Source: DATDOY01 sp035293045 (GTDB lineage: Bacteria; Actinomycetota; Acidimicrobiia; IMCC26256; JACPCJ01). From it: 64,000 nt of DNA. The translations under genes were made by a program, and so were the position numbers. Below are positions 44,132 through 52,350 of the stretch, in pieces. The number at the start of each line of letters is the position of its first letter. Position 1 is the stretch's first letter. Location of the stretch: NCBI GenBank assembly GCA_035293045.1, contig DATDOY010000034.1, positions 13,215-77,214 on the forward strand, read 5' to 3'. The notes beneath the pieces are model-generated. The model worked only from the letters and a program-made list of their open reading frames with translations, was not told where the DNA came from and did no database searches.

Positions 44132-45490
44132 CTACTCGGCCGCGTCGACCAGCGACTCTGCGAGCGCCGGGTGCACGAGCAGCGAGTCGACGATGTCGGT
44201 CACGGTCAAGGTTGCCGTCACCGCCAGCGCGATCACCGAGATCAACTCGGCGGCGTTGCGGCCCACGATCGACCCGCCGAGCACCACGCCGGTCGCCGGG
44301 TCGGAGATGATCTTCACAAACCCCCGTGGATCGCCCTCGATCAGCGCCTTGGCGTTGCCGGCAAACGGCACTTTGGTCACTCGCACCTTCCGGCCCTCGG
44401 AGAAGGCGTCGGCCTCGGCCAAGCCGACGTCGGCGATCTCGGGATCGGTGAAAATGGCCGACGCCGCCTTGTCGTAATCGAGATGCCGGTGCTCGCGGGT
44501 ATGGAGCCCCATCACGTGCTCGGCGATCTTGCGCCCTTGCATCGACGCCACCGACGACAGCGGGAGCTTCCCCGACAGGTCGCCGGCCGCATAGATGTGC
44601 GACACATTGCTCTGGAGGTGGTGGTTGACGGGGACGTAGCCGGCGTCGTCGACCTCAACTCCCGCCGCGTCGCAGTCGAGGCCGTCGCTGTTGGGCACCG
44701 ACCCGACGGCGAGGACGGCGTGGCTTCCGACGGCGGTGCGGCCATCGGTGCACTGCACGCGAACCGAATCGCCGGAGCGCTCGATGGACTCGGCGCGGGC
44801 ACCCTTGAACAACTGGACGCCGCGATCGACGAACGCCTCCTCGAGGACGGTCGCCGCTTCCGGATCCTTGCCCGGGAGCACATGCTGGCGCGACACGATG
44901 AGCGTGACCTGCGAGCCGAGCGCCGAAAACATGTGGGTGAACTCCACGCCGGTGACGCCTGATCCGATGACGACGAGGTGCTCGGGGATTTCGGGGGGCG
45001 GGTAGGCGTCGCGCGTGGTGAGCACCCGCTCGCCGTCGACCGGTGCGAAGTCCGGGACGCGCGGCCGCGATCCCGTCGAGAGGAGGATGGCGTCGGCCTT
45101 CAGTTCCTCGACCCCGTCTGCCGTCTCGACGACGACCTCGTTGGGACCCTTCAATCGACCCGAGCCCTGGATGATGCGCACGCCCTGGCTCTCGAGGAGC
45201 GAGGTCAGGCCGAAATGCAGGCGCTGTTCGATGCCCGTGACGCGGCTCCGGAGGGCGTCGAGATCGAGTTCGGCGTGACCGATGAGGCCCATCGCCGGGG
45301 CGCGCTCGACCGCCCGGAGCCCGCCGCCGGTGGCGATCATGGCCTTGGAGGGGATGCAGTCGAGCAGATGCGCGGACCCGCCGACGACGTCGCGCTCGAT
45401 CAACGTGACCTGTGCGCCGAGGGTCGCCGCGACGGTCGCCGCGGTGTTTCCGGCAGGCCCGGCGCCGATGATCACGAAGTGAACTGCCAC
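44132..45490 (-). CDS. LpdA-like flavoprotein, pyridine nucleotide-disulfide oxidoreductase fold
   Basis: A 452-residue flavoprotein. FVIIGAGPAGNTAA binds FAD, VVIGSGVTGVEF binds NAD(P)H, and AAGDLSG is the second FAD motif. At the redox site dihydrolipoamide dehydrogenases have GGTCxxxGCIPSK; here it reads GGSAHLLDCIPSK, so the first cysteine is Ala and no disulfide can form. The C-terminal HPALAE keeps the family His. M. tuberculosis LpdA (Rv3303c), also odd at this site, is an NAD(P)H:quinone reductase, so a similar quinone or soluble-dye reductase role is likely. GTG 45488-45490 follows a TAGCCT box. Confidence 0.83.
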   Translation of the reverse strand: MAVHFVIIGAGPAGNTAATVAATLGAQVTLIERDVVGGSAHLLDCIPSKAMIATGGGLRAVERAPAMGLIGHAELDLDALRSRVTGIEQRLHFGLTSLLESQGVRIIQGSGRLKGPNEVVVETADGVEELKADAILLSTGSRPRVPDFAPVDGERVLTTRDAYPPPEIPEHLVVIGSGVTGVEFTHMFSALGSQVTLIVSRQHVLPGKDPEAATVLEEAFVDRGVQLFKGARAESIERSGDSVRVQCTDGRTAVGSHAVLAVGSVPNSDGLDCDAAGVEVDDAGYVPVNHHLQSNVSHIYAAGDLSGKLPLSSVASMQGRKIAEHVMGLHTREHRHLDYDKAASAIFTDPEIADVGLAEADAFSEGRKVRVTKVPFAGNAKALIEGDPRGFVKIISDPATGVVLGGSIVGRNAAELISVIALAVTATLTVTDIVDSLLVHPALAESLVDAAE

Positions 45491-45498
45491 GAGCGCCA

Positions 45499-45537
45499 AG
45501 GCTACCGAGCGAACTCGCCGTGGAACGTCGTTACGAT
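45499..45537. promoter_or_regulatory. Divergent promoters, LpdA-like / cation efflux
   Basis: TAGCCT on the minus strand (45499-45504) is 8 nt before the LpdA-like GTG, and TACGAT on the plus strand (45532-45537) is 7 nt before the efflux GTG. Both fit the leaderless pattern. The boxes do not overlap, so the two genes can start independently. Confidence 0.5.
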
Positions 45538-45544
45538 CCCGTCC

Positions 45545-46462
45545 GTGAGCACCGACGGTTCCCGGAAGGCGATCATCGCGGCCTTCGTCGCCAACCTGGG
45601 GATCGCCATTGCCAAGTTCGTCGGGTTCGCCGTCACCGGGTCGGCGTCCATGCTGGCCGAAGCGGTCCACTCCGTCGCCGACACCAGCAACCAGGGGCTC
45701 CTCCTCCTCGGGGGCCGACGAGCGGGGCGCGCCGCCACTGCGGACCATCCCTTCGGCTACGGCCGGGAGCGCTATTTCTGGGCCTTCGTCGTCGCCCTCG
45801 TCATCTTCTCGCTCGGGGCGCTTTTTGCCTTGTTCGAGGCCGAAGAGAAGCTTCGCCACCCGCATCCCCTCGAGTCGCCCAACGTCGCCATCGTCATCTT
45901 GTCGATGGCGATCGTCTTCGAGCTCCTGTCCCTGCGCACCGCGGTCCGCGAGTCGCGCCCGCACAAGGGCTCGGCGTCGTGGATCACGTTCATCCGGCGC
46001 TCGAAGTCGCCCGAGCTGCCGGTCGTGCTGCTCGAGGACATCGGCGCGTTATTCGGCTTGGTGTTCGCCCTCGCGGGGGTCATCCTCGCCGACGTCACCG
46101 GCAACGACCGCTTCGACGCGGTGGGCAGCCTCGCAATCGGGATCCTCCTCGCGGTGATCGCCGTCACGCTCATGATCGAGATGAAAAGCCTGCTCATCGG
46201 TGAGGCGGCGACACCGGAACGTGAAGGCACCATCCGCTCCGTCGTCGAGAAACGCCCCGAGGTGCAGCGGATCATCCACATGAAGACCCAGCACCTCGGC
46301 CCCGAAGAACTTCTCGTCGCCCTCAAGGTCCAGCTCAACCCCGGTCTCACGGTGGAAGAGATCGCCGACGCCATCAACGCCCTCGAGACCGACGTGCGCT
46401 CCGCGGTGCCCGTGGCTCGCGTCATCTACGTCGAGCCCGACCTCCACCGGGCCACGGCGTAG
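45545..46462 (+). CDS. Cation diffusion facilitator family transporter
   Basis: A 305-residue membrane protein with about six helices and a C-terminal cytoplasmic domain of about 90 residues. AEAVHSVADTSNQ holds the HxxxD metal site of TM2, and DHPFGYGRERYFWAF follows TM2, both typical of CDF exporters. In TM5 the second half of the site reads LLEDIGALFGL, with an ED pair in place of the usual HxxxD, which suggests a metal other than zinc, perhaps Mn, Co or Fe. It should export a divalent metal in exchange for protons. GTG 45545 follows a TACGAT box by 7 nt; galT follows after 8 nt. Confidence 0.87.
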   Translation: MSTDGSRKAIIAAFVANLGIAIAKFVGFAVTGSASMLAEAVHSVADTSNQGLLLLGGRRAGRAATADHPFGYGRERYFWAFVVALVIFSLGALFALFEAEEKLRHPHPLESPNVAIVILSMAIVFELLSLRTAVRESRPHKGSASWITFIRRSKSPELPVVLLEDIGALFGLVFALAGVILADVTGNDRFDAVGSLAIGILLAVIAVTLMIEMKSLLIGEAATPEREGTIRSVVEKRPEVQRIIHMKTQHLGPEELLVALKVQLNPGLTVEEIADAINALETDVRSAVPVARVIYVEPDLHRATA

Positions 46463-46470
46463 CCGGCCCC

Positions 46471-47466
46471 ATGCCCGAACTCCGCCGCAATCCCATCAAC
46501 GGCCAGTGGGTCGTCGTCGCCCCCGCCCGAGCGGCGCGGCCCGATACGTTCCGCGCCGCCGACGGCGCGCAGTCGCGCCGAGGACTCGAACCCTGTCCGT
46601 TCTGCCCCGGCCATGAAGCCGAGACGCCTCCCGAGGTCGCCCGGACCGGTGAGGGGGAACCCGACACGCCGGGCTGGCGCATCCGCGTCGTTCCCAACCT
46701 CTACCCGCTCGTGGATGGCTCGCCGGTGAGCACCGCGGCGACGTTCTCGCGTTTCCACGATGCCGTGCGCGCCGCGGGCGCCCACGAAGTGGTGGTGCTC
46801 TCGCCCGACCATCACCGCTCCCTCGCCGACCTCACCGGGGTCGAGATCGAGGAACTCTTCGAGGTCGTCGGCGAGCGGGTGCGGGCGCACACGTCCGCTG
46901 GTCACGAGTACGTGCAGGTCCTCGTCAACCACGGAAGGGCCGCAGGGGCGTCGATCGACCACCCACACGCCCAACTCGTCGCCATCGGGGTGGCCCCACC
47001 CGCGGTCGACGTGGAAGCCCAGCGCATCCTCGCGGCGCGCGAGTGTCCGGTGTGCCGCGCCCTCGCCGAGGACGCCGACCGCACCGCGCCGCTTTTCGTG
47101 GCGGAGTCGCCTGCTCCCATCTGGTGTCCCTGGTGGTCCGGCGTGCCGTTCGAGGTCCTCGTGGCGCCGCGCAACCACGAGCCGCACTTCGAGTACGCCC
47201 GCGAGCTCGGCGACGTGGCGCGCTCGATCGGTCATGGCCTCGGGCTGCTGCGCAACGCCCTCGGGGACATCCCCTACAACGTCGTGCTCCACACGTCCCC
47301 GCACTCCAACGGCGACGACTTCCACTGGCACGCCCACATCTGGCCCCGCTTGGTGATCCAGGCCGGCTTCGAGCAGGGCACCGGCATCCTGGTCAACCAA
47401 GTGCCGCCGGAACACGCCGCCGCCGCGCTGCGCGCCGCCGGCCGGGGCGCGGAGCCGCCGGCGTGA
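46471..47466 (+). CDS. galT: Galactose-1-phosphate uridylyltransferase-like protein
   Basis: A 331-residue HIT-superfamily nucleotidylyltransferase. PCPFCPGHE and ECPVCRAL are the metal-binding cysteine pairs, the nucleophilic histidine lies in the expected DHPHAQL segment (HxHxQ), and FHWHAHIWPRL completes the second domain. It swaps UMP between UDP-glucose and galactose-1-phosphate in the Leloir pathway; ADP- or other nucleotide-specific relatives exist, so the base is not certain. It sits between a metal exporter and an SRPBCC gene, which says little about its role. The stop overlaps the next GTG by 4 nt. Confidence 0.85.
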   Translation: MPELRRNPINGQWVVVAPARAARPDTFRAADGAQSRRGLEPCPFCPGHEAETPPEVARTGEGEPDTPGWRIRVVPNLYPLVDGSPVSTAATFSRFHDAVRAAGAHEVVVLSPDHHRSLADLTGVEIEELFEVVGERVRAHTSAGHEYVQVLVNHGRAAGASIDHPHAQLVAIGVAPPAVDVEAQRILAARECPVCRALAEDADRTAPLFVAESPAPIWCPWWSGVPFEVLVAPRNHEPHFEYARELGDVARSIGHGLGLLRNALGDIPYNVVLHTSPHSNGDDFHWHAHIWPRLVIQAGFEQGTGILVNQVPPEHAAAALRAAGRGAEPPA

Positions 47467-47900
47467 CGCGCCTGCATGTCGAGGTCGTGATCGATGCTCC
47501 ACCGGCGGCGGTGTGGGCGGAGATCGAAGACGTCGCGTCGCACGTCGAGTGGATGGCCGAAGCGGTGGCGATCAGGTTCCGCAGCGCCCAGCACCAGGGC
47601 GTCGGGACGGAAATCGAGTGCGACACCCGGGTGGGCCCCCTCACCACCACCGACGTTCTCCGGTTCGTCGAATGGACGCCCCCGCGTGTCATGGGGATCG
47701 AACACACCGGCGCCGTGAAGGGCAGCGGGCGATTCCTGTTGGAGCCGATCGCGGATTCCCGCACGCGGTTCGCGTGGGACGAGGACTTGACCTTCCCGCT
47801 CCGGCTCGGAGGTCGGCTCGGAGGCGTCGTCGGCGCCGCCCTCTTGCGGCGGGTGTGGGCCCGCAACCTCACCCGCCTCAAGCGGAGGATCGAGGCGTAG
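47463..47900 (+). CDS. SRPBCC (START-like) family protein
   Basis: A 145-residue helix-grip protein. It starts with a strand and LHVEVVIDAPPAAVWAEIEDVASHVEWM, the family's opening with the aromatic after the first helix, and ends with a long helix VGAALLRRVWARNLTRLKRRIEA. Such proteins hold hydrophobic ligands in a central pocket; the ligand is unknown. GTG 47463-47465 overlaps the galT stop (GTGA). A repeat element starts 5 nt after its stop codon. Confidence 0.82.
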   Translation: MTRLHVEVVIDAPPAAVWAEIEDVASHVEWMAEAVAIRFRSAQHQGVGTEIECDTRVGPLTTTDVLRFVEWTPPRVMGIEHTGAVKGSGRFLLEPIADSRTRFAWDEDLTFPLRLGGRLGGVVGAALLRRVWARNLTRLKRRIEA

Positions 47901-47904
47901 CGGC

Positions 47905-48049
47905 GGCCATGGTGGGCGCCCGAGCGAGGTGGCGGGTGGGTGGGCGAGCGAGGGCTCGCGGTGGCCAGGGTCGGCGCCCGAGCGAGGTGGCGGGTGGGTG
48001 GGCGAGCGAGCGCAGCGAGCGAGGGCGAGCGAGGGCGCCAACCATGGCC
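47905..48049. repeat. 145-bp intergenic element: 16-bp terminal inverted repeats around two 38-bp direct repeats
   Basis: The outer arms at 47905-47920 and 48034-48049 match in reverse complement at 15 of 16 bases, starting GGCCATGGT. Between them a 38-bp unit beginning GGCGCCCGAGCGAGG occurs at 47915-47952 and, perfectly, at 47973-48010. The unit contains GGGTGGGTGGG, and the first copy plus the next G-run fits a G-quadruplex pattern. The rest is GAGC-rich. The element fills the gap between two convergent genes, with no protein-like frame. It resembles a small mobile or high-copy intergenic repeat. Confidence 0.7.
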
Positions 48050-48077
48050 ACACGTGCGAGCCGGTTGCGCGCCAGGG

Positions 48078-48857
48078 TCAGCGGCCGGAGAAGTTGGCCT
48101 TCCCGGGGCCGTGTTCGAGGAAGCTCTGCACGCCGACGGTGGCGTCCTCGGTCTCGAACACCTCGGCAAAGGCGTCCGTCTCGGCCGCGAGTCCCTCGTC
48201 CAGCGGTCGGCCGAGCCCGGCGTGGATGGCCCGCTTCGCGAGGCCCATCGCCACCACCGCCCCCGACGCCAACGCTGTCGCCCATGCCATGGCGGCGTCC
48301 CCGAGTTCCGCGGCCGGAACGACGCGGTCGACGAGCCCAATCCCCAACGCCTCGTCGGCCTTGACCTGCCGTCCCGTCCAGATGATCTCTTTGGCACGCG
48401 CCGGTCCGACGAGACGCGTCAGCCGCTGGGTTCCGCCGCCCCCGGGGATGATGCCGAGCAGGATCTCCGGCTGGCCGAGCCGGGCGTCGTCGCTCGCGAT
48501 GCGCAGGTCGCACGCCATGGCCACCTCGAGCCCGCCACCGAGGGCATAGCCGCGGAGGGCGGCGATCACGGGCCGGGGCAGCGCCTCGAGCGCGCCACAG
48601 GCCTCGTGGAACACCCCCGCCACCCGCCGGGCCTCGCCGGGGCCCGCGAACTCCTTGATGTCGGCACCGGCGGCGAAGGCGCGATCCCCTGCCCCGGTGA
48701 CCACCACGGCCTTCACGGCGGCGTCGCCGGCGAGGTCCTTTGCGGCCGAGGCCAACTCGGAGAGCAGGGCGCTCGACAGCGCGTTGAGCGGCGGATTATC
48801 GAGCATGATGACGGCGACGCCGCCGTCGTGGCGGTCGAGCTTCACGAGGTCGGACAC
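48078..48857 (-). CDS. Enoyl-CoA hydratase/isomerase family protein
   Basis: A 259-residue crotonase. AAGADIKEFA forms the oxyanion hole, and ALGGGLEVAMACD with GQPEILLGIIPGGGGTQRL carries two acidic residues at the usual hydratase positions (E in EVAMACD region and E in PEI), so true hydratase activity is likely. It would add water to a trans-2-enoyl-CoA in beta-oxidation. GTG 48855-48857 is the start (VSDLVKLDRHDG), 7 nt after a TAACGT box; a longer frame upstream is not protein-like. It converges on the SRPBCC gene across the repeat element. Confidence 0.9.
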   Translation of the reverse strand: MSDLVKLDRHDGGVAVIMLDNPPLNALSSALLSELASAAKDLAGDAAVKAVVVTGAGDRAFAAGADIKEFAGPGEARRVAGVFHEACGALEALPRPVIAALRGYALGGGLEVAMACDLRIASDDARLGQPEILLGIIPGGGGTQRLTRLVGPARAKEIIWTGRQVKADEALGIGLVDRVVPAAELGDAAMAWATALASGAVVAMGLAKRAIHAGLGRPLDEGLAAETDAFAEVFETEDATVGVQSFLEHGPGKANFSGR

Positions 48858-48864
48858 GTACGGG

Positions 48865-48870
48865 ACGTTA
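48865..48870 (-). promoter_or_regulatory. Predicted -10 box for the first enoyl-CoA hydratase (TAACGT)
   Basis: TAACGT on the minus strand, 7 nt before the GTG, predicts a leaderless message. It lies in the 85-bp divergent gap with the beta-propeller lipoprotein. Confidence 0.5.
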
Positions 48871-48942
48871 CCGGGAACCGATCGCCGGGTCGCAGCGTCT
48901 GATCGGTGGGTTCCACCACGAGACACACAGGGGTTCGCACAC

Positions 48943-51093
48943 ATGACCGGATCACTCCGCCGCCTCACCATCACCGCCACCTCCCTTCTCCTCGTCGCCG
49001 GCTGCAACGGCGATTCGATCTACGACGGCGGCGCCTCCCGGCCCGACGGGCCACCCGAGTTGGCGCTGCGCCTCGAACTCGCCGCCAACCTCGAACCCTT
49101 CGGCGACTGCGAAGAGCTCCTCGGCTATTTCGAGGAGTCAGCGCGTGAGATCGCCACGTCATTCGAGGTCCCCATCGCCGATGCCGTCGGTCCCCTCCCC
49201 CCCGCCGGCGCCCAGGCGGAAAGCAGGGGTGACGACCTCGGCGCGGCCGCTGGCCAGGCGGGAGACGCATCGGGCGCCGCCGGTGTCGCCGCCGACAGCG
49301 CAGAAGGCGCCCTCGCCACCTCGGAACCGCCGGCCACCGGCGGCCCGACCGAGTTCTCGGGCACCAACATCCAAGAGCGCGGGGTCGACGAACCCGACCT
49401 CGTGAAGACCGACGGCGAACGCATCGTCGCCGTCTCGCAGAACCGCCTGTTCGTCGTGGTTCCGGAGGGATCGGGGACGCGGGTCGTTGGCTCGGTCACG
49501 CTTCCCTCCGAAGGCGGCCACGAGGTCTTCCTGCACCGGGACCGGGTGATCGTGCTCACGCGCTCGTATTACGCGATCCCGCTTGGCGGGCCCGAGGTCG
49601 GGGGCAACCCCGTCGCCGACTACGCGGCGCCGACCGCGAGCACCACCGTCGTGACGGCCGTCGACATCTCCGACCCCACAGCGCCCTCGGTGGCGACGTC
49701 GGCCACCTTCGAGGGCGACTACGTGTCGGCGCGACTGCACGAGGGGGTGGTTCGCCTCGTGCTCACCTCCTACCCGGGCGGGCATTTCGCACCGGCCGCG
49801 CTCGAGGGCACGGAGATCGACGACTGGCTCCCCAACGCGGTCGAAGGCTCCGACCCCAACTCGTCGGAGGCCACCGACCTCCTCGTTCCCTGCGACGCCG
49901 TCGCCCGGCCACCGGAGCCCTCGGGAACGGGAACCGTCACGGTGCTCACGATCGACGCCGGCGGTTCGATGGAACCGATCGATACCGACGCCGTCGTCGC
50001 CGACGCGCAGACCGTGTACGCGTCGACAGAAACGCTCTATGTCGCCACGAACCAATGGCACGATCCGAGCACGACGGTCGACGGATCGGAGACCACCACC
50101 GAGCTCCACGCCTTCGACATCTCCGAGCCCGACCGGACGACGTACCTCGCGTCGGGCAGGGTGCGTGGCCAGCTCCTGAACCAGTGGTCGCTCTCGGAGC
50201 ACGAGGGCCATCTCCGCGTCGCCACCACCGACGGCTCACCATGGGGTCCGGCGGACGGCCAGTCGACGTCCGAGAGTTTCATGAGCGTCATCCGGCGCGA
50301 GGGCGACCGCTTGGCGATCGTCGGACAAGTCGGCGGCCTCGGAAAGGGCGAGACCATCCAGTCGGTGCGCTACATCGGCGACATCGGCTTCGTCGTCACG
50401 TTCCGCCAGACGGATCCGCTGTACGCGCTCGACCTTTCCGACCCGTCGTCGCCCCGGGTCGTGGGTGAGCTGAAGGTCCCAGGGTTCTCGGCCTACCTGC
50501 ATCCGATCGAGGGCGACCGCCTCCTCGGTGTGGGTCAGGACGCCACCAACGAGGGCGTTCGCATCGGCACGCAGGTTTCGTTGTTCGACGTCTCCGACGT
50601 CACCGATCTGAAGCGCCTCGACAACGTCACCATCGAGAACGCGTCATCGTCGGTCGAGTTCGACGCCAAGGCGTTCCTGTGGTGGGCCCAGCGCGAGCTG
50701 GCCCTCGTCCCCGTCGAGATCTACGGCCCGCCGATCGCCACCGGGGTCATCGAACCGGTGCCCGTGTCGCCCGACTCCCCTGACACTCCCGTCGCCGGCG
50801 GCGACGCCGTCGCCGAACCAAGCATTGGCATCGCTCCGCCGCCGCCCGTCGACGTGTTCAGTGGCCTCGTCGCATTCCGAGTGGAAGGCGGCAACGTCGA
50901 CGAGAGGGCCCGGATCACCCACCAGGACCAGGCCGCTTCCCTGTCGGGGACGGCGTCCGATCCGTACTACGGGGGGCCGCAGATCCTGAGGGCCATCGTG
51001 GTCGGCGACAGCCTCTACACGGTCTCCTCGGTGGGAATCATGGCGAGCGACCTTGGGTCGTTTGCCGAGCAGGGCTTCGCCGCCTTCTCCTGA
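48943..51093 (+). CDS. Secreted beta-propeller lipoprotein
   Basis: A 716-residue protein. The signal peptide ends in a lipobox (LLLVAGC, C21 lipid-modified), so it is anchored on the outer face of the membrane. A low-complexity Ala/Gly/Asp region (about 85-130) precedes a beta-propeller domain (about 130-700) that opens with GTNIQERGVDEPDLVKTDG, the marker of the Beta_propel family found in archaea and bacteria. WD-like blades such as LHAFDISEP, LYALDLSDPSSPRVVGEL and FDVSDV repeat. The ligand or partner is unknown. ATG 48943 has AGGGG about 10 nt upstream. Confidence 0.83.
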   Translation: MTGSLRRLTITATSLLLVAGCNGDSIYDGGASRPDGPPELALRLELAANLEPFGDCEELLGYFEESAREIATSFEVPIADAVGPLPPAGAQAESRGDDLGAAAGQAGDASGAAGVAADSAEGALATSEPPATGGPTEFSGTNIQERGVDEPDLVKTDGERIVAVSQNRLFVVVPEGSGTRVVGSVTLPSEGGHEVFLHRDRVIVLTRSYYAIPLGGPEVGGNPVADYAAPTASTTVVTAVDISDPTAPSVATSATFEGDYVSARLHEGVVRLVLTSYPGGHFAPAALEGTEIDDWLPNAVEGSDPNSSEATDLLVPCDAVARPPEPSGTGTVTVLTIDAGGSMEPIDTDAVVADAQTVYASTETLYVATNQWHDPSTTVDGSETTTELHAFDISEPDRTTYLASGRVRGQLLNQWSLSEHEGHLRVATTDGSPWGPADGQSTSESFMSVIRREGDRLAIVGQVGGLGKGETIQSVRYIGDIGFVVTFRQTDPLYALDLSDPSSPRVVGELKVPGFSAYLHPIEGDRLLGVGQDATNEGVRIGTQVSLFDVSDVTDLKRLDNVTIENASSSVEFDAKAFLWWAQRELALVPVEIYGPPIATGVIEPVPVSPDSPDTPVAGGDAVAEPSIGIAPPPPVDVFSGLVAFRVEGGNVDERARITHQDQAASLSGTASDPYYGGPQILRAIVVGDSLYTVSSVGIMASDLGSFAEQGFAAFS

Positions 51094-51121
51094 GCTTCGC
51101 AGGCCTCCTGAGCGCGATGGC

Positions 51122-52066
51122 TCACGCCTCGCCCATGAGCCGGTCGGCAGCTGCGTAGGGGTCGAGGGTGCGCGATCGCACGCCCTCGACCGCTGCGTCG
51201 AAGGCGGGGCCCTCGCAGATCTCGGCGGCCCGTTCGTGCAGTCGCTGGAGGACGATGTCGTGCAGTTCGCGCCGCACGCGGTCGGCGCGCCGGCGGTCGA
51301 GTTCGCCCGACGATTCGAGGTGGGCGCGGTGCTCGCCGATGGCGGCCCACAACTCAGACACGCCGTCGCCCGACGTGGCGACCGTGCTCAGGATGGGCGG
51401 ACGCCATTCGGAGAGGTCGGAGAGCTCGAGCATTAACTCGAGGTCGCGACGCGTGTCGGCGGCGCCGTCACGATCGGCCTTGTTGATCACGAAGATGTCG
51501 GCGATCTCCATCAAGCCAGCCTTGTTGGCTTGGACGGCGTCACCCCACCCCGGCGTGACAACCACGATGGTGGTGTCGGCGGCGCCGGCGATCTCGACCT
51601 CGACCTGACCAACGCCGACCGTCTCGATGATCACCCACGGCTTCCCGGAGGCGTCGAGCACGCGAACGGCTTGGGGCGTGGCGAGAGCGAGACCACCCAT
51701 GTGACCGCGCGTCGCCATCGAGCGGATGAACACGCCAGGGTCGGTGGCGTGCTCTTGCATCCGCACGCGGTCACCGAGAATCGCTCCCCCGCTGAACGGA
51801 CTCGACGGATCGACGGCGAGCACGCCGACCTCGTCACCGGCGGCGCGGATCTCGGTGACGAGCTGGTCCGTCAGCGTCGACTTTCCCGCCCCGGGCGATC
51901 CGGTGATCCCGACCGTGTACGCCGATCCCGTGTGCCGGAACAGTTGTGCGACGGCGTCGTGCGCCCCCTCGCCGCCCCGTTCGAGGAGAGAAATGAGCTT
52001 GGCGACGCCGCGCCGGTCGCCGTCGACCGCGAGGGCGACGAGATCGTGGGCGGCGATGGCGGCCAC
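51122..52066 (-). CDS. meaB: MeaB/ArgK-type GTPase chaperone of B12 mutases
   Basis: A 314-residue G3E GTPase. The P-loop is GSPGAGKST at 56-64, followed by VDPSSPFSGGAILGDRVRM and the base-specificity motif NKAD. MeaB loads and protects adenosylcobalamin-dependent acyl-CoA mutases, releasing damaged cofactor. Its likely client is the mutase about 9 kb away at 61.3-62.9 kb. GTG 52064-52066, 7 nt after the NFU gene stop, so they share a message. Confidence 0.93.
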   Translation of the reverse strand: MAAIAAHDLVALAVDGDRRGVAKLISLLERGGEGAHDAVAQLFRHTGSAYTVGITGSPGAGKSTLTDQLVTEIRAAGDEVGVLAVDPSSPFSGGAILGDRVRMQEHATDPGVFIRSMATRGHMGGLALATPQAVRVLDASGKPWVIIETVGVGQVEVEIAGAADTTIVVVTPGWGDAVQANKAGLMEIADIFVINKADRDGAADTRRDLELMLELSDLSEWRPPILSTVATSGDGVSELWAAIGEHRAHLESSGELDRRRADRVRRELHDIVLQRLHERAAEICEGPAFDAAVEGVRSRTLDPYAAADRLMGEA

Positions 52067-52073
52067 GGCGGGT

Positions 52074-52334
52074 TCAGGCGCCGAACGAAAGTGCGGTTCC
52101 CTCGGCCGCCACGTCGACGACCTCGGTGACCCCGGGTACGCGATCCTTCAGGATGCGCTCGACGCCCGCCTTGAGCGTCGTGGTGGAGATGGGGCACGTG
52201 CCGCACGCCCCCTCGAGGCTCACCCGCACCACGCCGTCGTCGGTGACCTCGACCACGGTGAGGTCGCCGCCGTCGGCCTTGAGCGCCGGCCGGATCACGT
52301 CCATCGCCGCTTCGAGCTTTTCGAGATCGACCAC
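52074..52334 (-). CDS. NFU-type Fe-S cluster carrier (NifU C-terminal domain)
   Basis: An 86-residue NifU C-terminal-like protein. The CxxC cluster site lies in GACGTCPIST, preceded by LKADGGDLTVVEV, the family's usual phrasing. It carries Fe-S clusters to target proteins. It is a stand-alone domain, as is common in actinobacteria. GTG 52332-52334 is the start, 16 nt downstream of the murA stop; meaB follows after 7 nt. Confidence 0.9.
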   Translation of the reverse strand: MVDLEKLEAAMDVIRPALKADGGDLTVVEVTDDGVVRVSLEGACGTCPISTTTLKAGVERILKDRVPGVTEVVDVAAEGTALSFGA

Positions 52335-52350
52335 GTCTTCAGTATCCCAT

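Noticed and set aside
44132..45490. Dihydrolipoamide dehydrogenase of a 2-oxoacid complex
   Set aside because: The redox disulfide is missing and there are no E1/E2 genes nearby.
47901..48077. Short protein-coding gene in the repeat element
   Set aside because: All frames give Arg/Pro/Ala-rich low-complexity sequence dictated by the GAGC and GGGT repeats, with no ribosome site.
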